Below, in pieces: positions 1 through 7,489 of a stretch of 7,489 nucleotides of DNA. Below the pieces are notes generated by a model, which was not told where the DNA came from, did no database searches, and saw only the letters and a program-made list of their open reading frames with translations. How positions within the stretch are numbered: the stretch's first letter is position 1; every line of letters begins with the position of its first letter. The position numbers were made by a program, and so were the translations under genes. Source of the stretch: JABSOG01 sp041583135 (GTDB lineage Bacteria; Pseudomonadota; Gammaproteobacteria; Enterobacterales; Alteromonadaceae); contig JBFHGJ010000170.1 in assembly GCA_041583135.1 (NCBI GenBank), positions 1 through 7,489 on the forward strand. The letters run 5' to 3'.

Positions 1-1
1 C

Positions 2-1153
2 GATAAGCTTGAGCGCAGCATCATTGCCATTATCGAGCAGCACCTACCACTTCGCACAGTGATAGTTGAGCAAAACCAGCAGCCATGGCAACAGCAGCTC
101 AGTAGCCAGTCATTTGCCCTTGAGCGCCATGACTTATTAGGCCAAAGCGCCGTGCAGCAACAACAGGCCATTGACCAGTTAATCGCGGCCGACAGACAAC
201 ATTCGTTTGATTTACAAAAAGCCTTACCCATCAGAGCCATGCTGGTGCAGCTGGCACCGTTGCGCTCAGTGCTGGTGTTTAACTTCCATCATATTGCGAT
301 GGACGGCTGGTCACTCGATGTGTTTTTCCAAGCCTTAAGCGCCAGCTTTAGCGGTGAGCCTGTGGCCCAAACCGCCATCGACTATGGCGATTATGCCCTG
401 TGGCAAAGGCAGCACCCGCACTATCAAACCCAGCTCGATTACTGGCTCAATCAGCTTGAAGATATGCCCCTTGAGCATGGCCTGCCGCTCAAAGGCCCAA
501 GACCGACGGTGAAAAACACAGAAGCAGGGCTATTTGCGCTACAGCTAACAACAGATGAGTTAGGCGCTCTACAACAGCTTGCCCGCCAACATAACATCAC
601 CTTATTTATGCTATTACATGGCACCTTGGCGCAAGTTATCTCGGCTCACGCCAACAGTGCTACCGTGGCCATCGGCACCCCGGTTGCCAATCGCGAGCGC
701 CCTGAACTCAATGCCTTGATTGGGCTTTTCGTCAACACGGTGGTGTTAAAAACCCAGCATCATCATTCGAGTTTTGCCGCGCTGTTAGACCATATAAAAG
801 CAGTGCATTTATCCGCTCAAGCCAATCAGAGCCTGCCGTTTGAACACCTTGTCGCGCACAGCAACCTTGAGCGTAACAGCGCCATCAACCCGCTGTTTCA
901 AATCATGTTTAGTCTCGATGACGCCCTAAGTCCGCCAAACCTTGAAGGACTTAAGTTACAGCAAAAAGAGCAAAAGCTGCACCGGGTGAAGTTTGACCTC
1001 GACATTACCGCCACCACAACCGAGCAAGGGCTACATTTAAGCTGGCTGTTTGACAACCAATTGTTTGCACCAGCCCTTATCGAACAAATGGCCAGCCATT
1101 GGCGCCAGTTGCTTAAGGCGGCATTAAACGACCAGCCGCTAAGCCTGCTCGAT
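2..1153 (+). other. Condensation domain C1 (5' truncated by the window)
   Basis: This domain forms the peptide bond between the upstream carrier-bound chain and the amino acid on T1. About 40 N-terminal residues, including core motif C1, are outside the window. The fragment starts just before motif C2, seen in weakened form as EQHLPLRT (residues 12-19) where RHExLRT is usual. The catalytic motif HHIAMDG is intact at residues 96-102 (bases 287-307), with the second histidine at residue 97. Motif C4 reads YGDYALW (bases 383-403), C5 reads IGLFVNT (719-739), LPFE follows at residues 278-281, and C6 has VKFDLDI (from base 986). These fit an ordinary LCL-type domain, but the LCL, DCL or dual C/E class cannot be settled without the missing N-terminus and the upstream domain. 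Confidence 0.95.
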
Positions 1154-4100
1154 AGCGCACAAACCGAGCGTTTACTGGCGCTAAGCCAAGCGCCAGTCAG
1201 TCACAGCTTAAACTGTGCCAGCTTAACCGAGCTTTTTGCCAAACAGGCTCAGGCCAAGCCCCGCGCCCTTGCAATAAAAGACCACCAACAAGCCCTTAGC
1301 TTTGCCGAGCTGGATTTAAATGCCCAGCGTTTGGTAGGCGCCTTACAGGCACAAGGGGTGATCGCCGGTGATTTGGTGGCAATAATTTTGCCCCATTCGG
1401 TCAATACCTTAGTGGCAATGCTCGCCATTTGGCGCTGCCATGCCGCCTTTGTGCCCATCGACCCTAACTACCCCAAAGCGCGCATTGATTTTGTGCTGCA
1501 AGACACCCAAGCCAAGATTGCCATCAGCCAAGAGGGCCAACTGGCCATCGATTGCCCGCAGCTCAGTTTGGCTGCGCTCGAAGCCGCCGAGCCTGCCGAT
1601 AGAGTGCCTGCCATGCTCAATTCTCTGCACCCACAACCTGAGCAACTGGCCTATGTGATCTACACCTCAGGCTCTACCGGCCAGCCCAAAGGCGTTATGG
1701 TTGAGCACCGTCAGCTGACCAATCTCGCTGCGCAAATGGCGCATTGGCCCATTTGGCCAACTAGAGCAGAGGGCTCTTTAGCCCAAGTGTGGGGCTGGGT
1801 TGCCAACCCGGTATTTGACGCCGCCATGCAGGCGGTGGTTCAAGTGATGTTAGGTCATCCGGTGTATGTGATTGATGAAGTGGTCAAACTGGCACCAGAG
1901 CAACTGGCCCTATGTATCGCTAAGGAAAACCTCGCGGTTATCGATTGCACGCCTTCGATTTTACGCAGCTGGTTGGCTGGCAATATCGCCGCGCAGCTGC
2001 CTAATTTGGTGATAGGTGGAGAAGCCATCGACAGCGCGTTGTGGCAACAGCTGGTGCAGTGGCAACAGGATAATGGCACAACCGCCCTCAATGTTTATGG
2101 CCCAACCGAGTGCTGCGTCAACAGCACCATGGCGCAAATACAAGGCAAGCAGCCCACGATAGGCAGAGCCATCGGTAATGCCCAAGCCCTGCTGTTAACG
2201 GCCAATGGTCAGCTGGCGCCAGCCCTTGATGCCATGGGCGGCGCAGCGGCAGAGCTTTATATAGGCGGCGCGGGTGTTGCCAGAGGCTATCTAAACCAGC
2301 CACGCTTAACCGCCGAGCGTTTTATCGACAGCCCTTATGGCCGCTTATATCGCACAGGCGATCAGGTTCGTCTGTTAGATAACGGCGAGCTGCAGTATTT
2401 AGGGCGTGGCGATAGCCAAATAAAATTGCGCGGTTATCGCATTGAGCCGGGTGAAATCGAACAGGCTTTGATCAGTTGCAACAACATCAAAGACGCCAAA
2501 GTCCTCTTAGGTCAGGCCCAGCAATTGCTGGCTTTTGTCGTTGGAGAAAATACCGAACAGGTGCTATTTGAGCAATTAAAACAACTGCTACCAAAGCACC
2601 TGCACCCGGCGGCAATTACGGTATTACCCAGCTGGCCGCTCACCCCTAGCGGCAAAATCGACCTCAAAGCCCTAAGCGAGCTTGAACAGACAAAAAGCCT
2701 GCGCGCACCGGGCAATGACACAGAGCAAAAGCTCATGGTCATTTGGCAACAGCTACTTGAACAACGCCAGCCTTTGGATATAGACACCAGCTTTTACGCC
2801 CTAGGCGGTCACTCTTTGCTGGCCACCCGTTTAGCGTCACAGCTCAAGCAGCACTTTAACGTCGATTTTTCTCTAAAAGCCTTATTTGAACACACCACCA
2901 TTGCCACTCAGGCCCAGTGGCTTAGCACCCTTGAGCCAACAGAGCCACTAAGCGAAATTGCGGCCATTCCGAGACAAGGCCACTATGCCCTCTCGCCTGC
3001 CCAGCAGCGTTTGTGGTTTATTGACAGCCTTGAGGGCCAATCGAGCCAATACAACATGGTGGGGAGCTATCATCTAACGGGGGCGCTGAATTTAACCGCT
3101 TTGCAAAGTGCACTCGATAACTTGGTGGCGCGTCATGAGATCTTACGCACCAACTACATCTGCGAACAAGACCAGCCTTATGCGCTGATCAGACCCGCCC
3201 AGCCGGTCAATATCATCCACCAAGTGCTGTCGTCAGTCTCTGAGGCTGAGCAAGAAAAGGCAGTGCAGCAGTGCATCACCGATGCCCACTTAATGCCGAT
3301 GGACTTAGCCCACGACCCCTTGTTACAAGTTCAGCTGCTTGAGCTTGCCGAGCGCAGTCACGTCCTTATTCTTAAGGTCCACCACATTGCCGCCGATGGT
3401 TGGTCGGTGGCCTTAATACTGGACGCCATCAATCAAAGCTACAATGCCATCCTCTTAGGTAAAAACATCGCGCAGGAAGTGCCTGTATTACAATATATCG
3501 ACTACGCCCACTGGCAAAACCAGCAGCTCAGCGCCGAGCAAAATGTCAAAGATCTCGCCTATTGGCGCAATCAGCTAGAAGGCATTCCACAGCTCCATGG
3601 TTTACCCCTTGATAACCCCCGCCCCAGTACGCCCAATTCGGCTGGGGCAAAGCACCATGTCACCCTGAGCGGCAGCAAAGCCCTTGAGCGCCTTGCCGAG
3701 CAAAACGACAGCACCTTGTTTATGCTGCTACAAACCGCTTTTGCCCTGTTATTAAGCCGTTATAGCGGCGAGCAGGATATTGTAATGGGCACGCCGGTGG
3801 CCGGGCGCACAGCCGATGTGCTAGAGCCGATGTTGGGCTTTTTCGTCAACACCTTGGTGCTGCGCACCGAGCTTGAGCCAAGCCAAACCTTGCGCGAGCT
3901 GTTAGCCTATAACCGTAACACCATTTTAGATGGCTTTAACCACCAGCAACTGCCGTTTGAAAGCTTGGTCGAGGCGTTAAACCCAGTGCGCTCCAATGCC
4001 GCCGCGCCGGTCTTTCAAATTCTCTTTACCCTACACAACCAAGCCCAGCAACCCCTTGGCCTAAATGGTCTTGTCAGTAAGGAGATAGTGCCAAACTACA

Positions 4101-7100
4101 GCCAAATCAAATTCGACCTTGAGCTGGACATCAGCCAAAGTGGTAATGACCTCGATATTTGCTGGCATTACAGCGCAGCGCTCTTTAATAAAGACACGAT
4201 TGAGCGCATGGCACAAAACTACTTGGCTTTAATCGAGCAGCTGCCACATCATCTCGATACGCCACTGAGTGACATCGCTATGCTGTGCGCGCACGAGCGG
4301 CAACGACTGTTTGAGCAGTGGGCCCAGCGCCCCTTTACCTTGGCGCCAAGATGGCACAACGCCCACGAGTTCTGTATTCATCAGCTATTTGAGCAGCAGG
4401 CCGAGCGCACCCCCGACAAACTTGCCGTTGCCATTGATGACGATAGGCTCAGCTATGGTGAACTTAATCACAGAGCCAACCACTTAGCCGCCTTGCTGCT
4501 AAATCAAGGGGTCAGACCCCAACAGCCGGTAGGATTGTACTTAACCCGCTCTAGCGACTTGATGGTGAGCATCATCGCGGTACTCAAAGCCGGTGGCGCC
4601 TATGTTGCCATCGACCCTGGCTACCCTATCGAGCGTATTCGCTACATTCTCTCAGACACCAACGCACCACTGGTACTAACCCAATCGGCGCTGGTGCCAG
4701 ATTTGGCCGGGCTCAATAGTCTTTGTGTCGATGCGCTGCAATATCCGGCCAGTAGCCAAGCGCCTAAATGCTCCGTTAGCCCTGCGTCTTTGGCCTATTT
4801 GATCTATACCTCAGGTTCAACCGGCAGGCCCAAAGGGGCGATGATCAGCCACGCCAATGTGGTCAACCTGCTGACTTGGTACATTACCGAGTACCAATTA
4901 AATCAAGACGACAATGTTTTGGTGTTTAGCTCCACCAGTTTCGACCTCACCCAAAAGAACCTGCTCGCACCACTGTTGTGCGGCGCTACGCTGCACTTTG
5001 CCAGCGCCAGAGAATACGACCCCATCGCCATTGTCGATACCATAGCAAGGCAAAATATCAGCTTTACCAATTGTGCCCCCAGCGCCTTTTATCCGCTGTT
5101 TGATGCCGCACTTGAACTCAATGTACTCAATAGCCTGCGCTACGTTTTACTCGGCGGCGAGCCTATCGATATGGTGCGCTTTGAGCCATGGCTGGCGCAG
5201 TGTGATGCCACCTTGGTCAATATGTACGGCCCAACCGAATGCACCGACATTGCCTGCGCTTACAGCTACCAACAGGGCATGAGCCATAATGGCGGACTCC
5301 CCATCGGCACACCTAACCGTAACGTGCGCCTTTATGTGTTGGCGCCAAACAGCCAAACGCCGCTGCCACAAGGGGCCGCCGGTGAGCTGTGTATTGGTGG
5401 TGCGGGCGTCACCTTAGGTTATCTGAACCAGCCCGAGCTAAGCGCTGAAAAATTTGTGTTAGATCCCTTTGCCGGTGTTACCGGCGCTAAAATGTACCGC
5501 ACCGGCGATTTGGTGCGCTGGCATCAAGATGGCCGCTTGCACTTTATTGGCCGTATCGACCATCAGGTGAAAATTCGCGGTCTACGCATTGAGCTTGGCG
5601 AAATCGAAGCGCGCCTCAGTGAGCTGTCGATGGTGAAACAGGCGGTTGTGCTGGCGCAACCGGTGCAAAATCAGCCTGCGCAGTTAGTGGCCTATGTGGT
5701 GCCCCAACGCCAGCACCCTCAGCTCGAACCCATGCTGCAAGCAGCCCTTAAACTACACTTGCCCGATTACATGGTACCGCAGCACTTTATGCTGCTCGAT
5801 AGCTTGCCACTCACCCCCAACAGCAAAGTGGACCGCAAAACCTTGGCCACCTTGTTCAAGCCCAAGGTTCAGCAATATGTCGCGCCGCAAAATGCGTTAG
5901 AACAAAAGCTGCAACGGCTGTGGGGTGAAGTGCTCAGCCCTGAGCCAAGTGAAAACAGCCTTGAGCCGCTAGACATAAGCTGTGACGCCAACTTCTTTAC
6001 CCTAGGCGGCCATTCTTTGCTGGTGGCAAAACTCATTCACTTAGCGGCCAAGCAATTTGCCCTAAGCCTTAGCGTCAAAGATATCTTTTGTGCCCCCACC
6101 ATCATCGAACTGGCCCAGCTGCTAAGCCATAAACACCATGACAGTGGCCTTAGCAAACAGCTCGGTAATGACCCGGTGCCGCTCTCTTATGCCCAGTACC
6201 GAGTGTGGTTTGTCGAGCAAATGCAGCCTCAGTCAAACCAAAACAACATGACCGCCGGGCTTAAGCTCAAAGGCCAAGTAGACGAACAAAAACTCCAAGC
6301 CAGCTTTGCCACCCTTATCAAACGCCATGACATTTTACGCACCCACCTTATCGCCAATGACGAGCAGCCCCTGCAAGTTTGCCAAGAAGAAGGCGTAGTG
6401 GCTTTTGACTATCACGACCTCACCGGCTTAAACGGCGAGCTGAAAACCCAGCAGGCCGATGCGCTGATCTTAGCCCATAACACCACCGCCTTTGAGCTGA
6501 CTCAGTTGCCGCTGATTAAAGCCTTAGTGGTGAGGCTCGATGAACACAACCTACGGCTGCACCTTTGCTGTCATCATCTGATCTGCGATGGCTGGTCGCA
6601 AACCCAGCTTCTCTCAGAGTTATTTGCCTTATACGACAACACCCTATCGGCCACAGGCCATGAGCCGCCATACAGCTACCGCGACTATGTGCTGTGGCAG
6701 CAAAACTATCTCAATAGCGATAAGGCCAAACAAAGCGAGCTGTTTTGGCAGCAATACCTCAAAGACTGCCCGCGCCAGCTGACGTTGCCGTATGAAACCC
6801 CGGCATCTGAGGCAGAGCATAGCGAGCGCGCAGCACAAAGCTTTGACGACATCAGCTTAGATAAAAAGCTAGAACAGCCCTTAAGCGCTGCGCTCAAAAC
6901 ACTGGCTCAGGCCCATAAAGGCAGCCTATTCAATGTGCTGCACTGCGCCTTTAATGTGCTGTTGACACGCCTTAGCGGTCAGGCCCGTTTGCTGACCGGC
7001 ATCGCCGTTAGCGGCCGCGACCTAAGCGGTAGTGAAGCGCTAGTTGGTAACTTACTCAACAACCTGCCGGTTAAGGCCGAGATAGATTTAAATGCCTCGT

Positions 7101-7489
7101 TTAGCCACCAACTTGAACACCATGTCCTTGATATGCAGGCGCTACTCAGCCATCAGAGCCTGCCGTTTGAGAAGATCTTGGCGCAAAGTCAGGTGAGCCG
7201 CAGTAACGATGAAACCCCGCTGTTTCAGGTGTTTTTCAATATGCTGAGCTTACCGCCAATAGACAATCAGCCTAAGGATTTTAGCTACAGTAGCGATTTG
7301 ACCGCCGCCATTGATAACAAATTCAAACTCTCGCTTTACGCACAGGACACCCCAGCTGGAGTGCAGTTCCACTGCAACTTCAACCGTGCGCTGTTAAGTC
7401 GCGACGCCATTGAGTTGCTGCTAAGCCAATATGTGCAATTACTTAAGCTTATCGCAGCCGACTCAGGCTTAGCCTGTGGCCAATATCCG
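2..7489 (+). CDS. Nonribosomal peptide synthetase, internal fragment (C-A-T-C-A-T-C), open at both ends
   Basis: This cytoplasmic megasynthase would extend a peptide held as a thioester on carrier domains. I read the frame codon by codon: 2,496 codons with no stop, and codons starting at positions equal to 2 modulo 3. The domains in order are C1 (residues 1-384), A1 (408-891), T1 (901-974), C2 (994-1419), A2 (1458-1948), T2 (1960-2042) and C3 (2058 onward). Signature motifs are present in every domain. Two full elongation modules add two residues, and C3 starts a third module beyond the window. The first codon falls inside a condensation domain, so the true start is upstream; no internal ATG is proposed as a start. 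There are no tailoring or release domains. The peptide product and gene name cannot be recognised from this fragment. NRPS identity is certain; domain borders are good to about 10-20 residues. Confidence 0.98.
1223..2674 (+). other. Adenylation domain A1, pocket resembling glutamine/glutamate codes
   Basis: This domain activates an amino acid with ATP as an aminoacyl-AMP and loads it on T1. Visible cores: LSFAEL (bases 1295-1312), the ATP loop motif A3 from LAYVIYTSGS to PKG (1646-1693), FDAA of A4 (1814-1825), NVYGPTE (2090-2110), YRTGD (2348-2362), an A8 stretch starting GRGDSQIK (2402), and A10 TPSGKID with the catalytic lysine at residue 885 (base 2654). Alignment by eye to GrsA gives pocket residues D, A, Q, D, V, G, V, V, N, K (codons at 1817, 1820, 1829, 1943, 2009, 2015, 2093, 2117, 2120, 2654). 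This differs at two of ten positions from the published Gln code DAQDLGVVDK. Glutamine is the best guess and glutamate the alternative. The A2 core and the C-terminal subdomain are divergent, but every catalytic residue I can check is kept. Confidence 0.93.
2702..2923 (+). other. Peptidyl carrier (thiolation) domain T1
   Basis: This domain carries the module-1 amino acid and then the peptide on a phosphopantetheine arm. The site LGGHSLL is at bases 2801-2821, and the serine that takes the arm is residue 938 (bases 2813-2815). It follows A1 after a short linker, and about 57 bases separate it from C2. The GGHS form, with histidine before the serine, is typical of carriers feeding an ordinary LCL condensation domain. 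Carriers that precede an epimerization domain usually read GGDS. This agrees with the absence of an E domain, so the residue should keep its L configuration unless another enzyme acts on it. The spacing from the leading EQKL helix to the serine (30 residues) is normal. Confidence 0.96.
2981..4258 (+). other. Condensation domain C2, LCL-like
   Basis: This domain joins the chain on T1 to the amino acid on T2. It is complete and has canonical motifs throughout: C1 LSPAQQRLWF (from base 2990), C2 RHEILRT (3131-3151), catalytic C3 HHIAADG (3380-3400, residues 1127-1133), C4 YIDYAHW (3494-3514), C5 GFFVNT (3836-3853) preceded by GTPVAGR, LPFE near base 3950, and C6 IKFDLEL near base 4112. The ordinary C1 motif and the upstream GGHS carrier both argue for an LCL domain that accepts an L-configured donor. 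There is no extra N-terminal histidine motif of the kind that marks dual condensation/epimerization domains. Confidence 0.96.
4373..5845 (+). other. Adenylation domain A2, substrate not assignable
   Basis: This domain activates the second amino acid of the window and loads T2. The cores are well kept: LSYGEL (from base 4450), LKAGGAYVAID (A2 core, from base 4589), A3 from LAYLIYTSGS to PKG (4790-4837), YGPTE (5225-5239), GELCIGG (from 5381), YRTGD (5495-5509), an A8 motif from GRIDHQVK to GEIE (5549-5608) and LPDYMVP. The catalytic lysine is residue 1942 (base 5825), in NSKVDRK where NGKVDRK is usual. The A4 region reads FDLTQKN (4940-4960). Pocket residues aligned by eye are D, L, K, N, L, G, M, D, I, K (codons at 4943, 4946, 4955, 5069, 5147, 5153, 5222, 5246, 5249, 5825). 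I do not recognise this code. A lysine and an aspartate in the pocket suggest a polar or charged substrate, which is inference only. Confidence 0.94.
5879..6127 (+). other. Peptidyl carrier (thiolation) domain T2
   Basis: This is the second carrier domain. The phosphopantetheine site LGGHSLL is at bases 6002-6022, with the modified serine at residue 2005 (bases 6014-6016). As in T1, the GGHS form and the condensation domain directly downstream indicate that no epimerization takes place on this module. From the EQKL helix to the serine there are 38 residues, against 30 in T1. The extra residues sit in a Ser/Glu/Pro-rich loop after the first helix (SPEPSENSLEPLD, around bases 5936-5974). The rest of the fold, including the DANFF lead-in and the VKDIF helix after the serine, looks normal, so the domain is probably functional. 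Confidence 0.95.
6173..7489 (+). other. Condensation domain C3, divergent subtype, complete or nearly so
   Basis: This domain opens the third module and would transfer the chain from T2 to the amino acid of the next, unseen module. It has about 439 residues here, the usual length for the family, so the window ends at or near its C-terminus. Motifs: LSYAQYRVWF (C1, from base 6182), RHDILRT (C2, 6323-6343), catalytic HHLICDG (6572-6592, residues 2191-2197), YRDYVLW (C4, 6677-6697), GNLLNNLPVK (C5, 7046-7075), LPFE at 7160-7171, and a weak C6 KFKLSLY (7319-7339). C1 and C2 have GLFVNT or GFFVNT at motif C5, so C3 belongs to a different subclass. The C5 region, preceded by VSGRDLSGSEALVG, recalls the VGHCVNLLP form of hybrid PKS/NRPS condensation domains, although the donor here is a carrier loaded by an A domain. 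Catalytic residues are intact. Confidence 0.92.

Noticed and set aside
1249..2787. Several open stretches of 60-90 codons on the minus strand (for example 1409-1645, 1855-2091, 1961-2185, 2512-2787)
   Set aside because: They lie entirely antisense to A1 and T1, whose protein motifs are fully explained by the + strand frame. Their translations are Cys-, Ser- and Leu-rich low-information sequences with no recognisable domain.
2924..2980. Possible epimerization domain or other tailoring insert after T1
   Set aside because: Only about 19 linker residues separate T1 from the C1 motif of C2, and the GGHS carrier type argues against epimerization. The same holds for T2 and C3 (6128-6172).
4259..4372. 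Long C2-A2 linker as a possible extra domain or a break between two genes
   Set aside because: It is about 38 residues, stays in frame, and ends in the usual linker pattern leading into HQLFEQQ. It is only a little longer than typical C-A linkers.
4269..5900. Short + strand open stretches in other frames (4269-4487, 5073-5282, 5694-5900)
   Set aside because: They are out-of-frame readings of the C2, A2 and T2 coding sequence. The conserved NRPS motifs are in the main frame, and no ribosome binding site or domain supports separate genes.
6588..6897. Overlapping small open stretches on both strands inside C3
   Set aside because: They fall within the continuous C3 reading frame between its C3 and C5 motifs, and their translations show no recognisable family.
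1..7454. Ten-base inverted repeat near the two window ends (CGATAAGCTT at 1-10 and AAGCTTATCG at 7445-7454)
   Set aside because: The match does not extend beyond ten bases, six of which are the palindrome AAGCTT. Both copies are in-frame NRPS codons, so it is most likely chance and not a mobile-element end.

Overview
The whole window lies inside one giant gene on the + strand. One frame is open from base 2 to base 7489 (2,496 codons, no stop, no start that can be placed). It encodes the interior of a multimodular nonribosomal peptide synthetase (NRPS). Both ends of the gene lie outside the window, so there is no promoter, ribosome binding site or terminator to report.

The domain order is: condensation (C1, missing about its first 40 residues) - adenylation (A1) - carrier (T1) - condensation (C2) - adenylation (A2) - carrier (T2) - condensation (C3, complete or nearly so). 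This is two C-A-T elongation modules plus the condensation domain that opens a third. All three HHxxxDG condensation motifs are intact, both carrier domains have the LGGHSLL phosphopantetheine site, and both adenylation domains keep the ATP-binding loop, YGPTE, YRTGD and the C-terminal catalytic lysine. I see no epimerization, methyltransferase, cyclization, reductase or thioesterase domain, so chain release must be encoded elsewhere.

As an assembly line: C1 takes a chain from an upstream carrier and joins it to the amino acid that A1 loads on T1. C2 passes the chain to the amino acid that A2 loads on T2. C3 passes it to the next module. A hand-aligned A1 pocket reads D-A-Q-D-V-G-V-V-N-K, close to the published glutamine code (DAQDLGVVDK) and glutamate code (DAKDLGVVDK). 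The A2 pocket reads D-L-K-N-L-G-M-D-I-K, which I cannot assign to a substrate. C3 differs from C1 and C2 in its core motifs.

The organism is probably a gammaproteobacterium, possibly a marine Shewanella-like or Pseudoalteromonas-like lineage. The reasons are the codon preferences (many TTA, GCC, AGC and CAA codons at moderate GC) and the style of the NRPS. This is an impression, not a measurement. Nothing in the window points to a new class of biological system. The open questions are the unassigned A2 specificity, the divergent C3 and the identity of the peptide.
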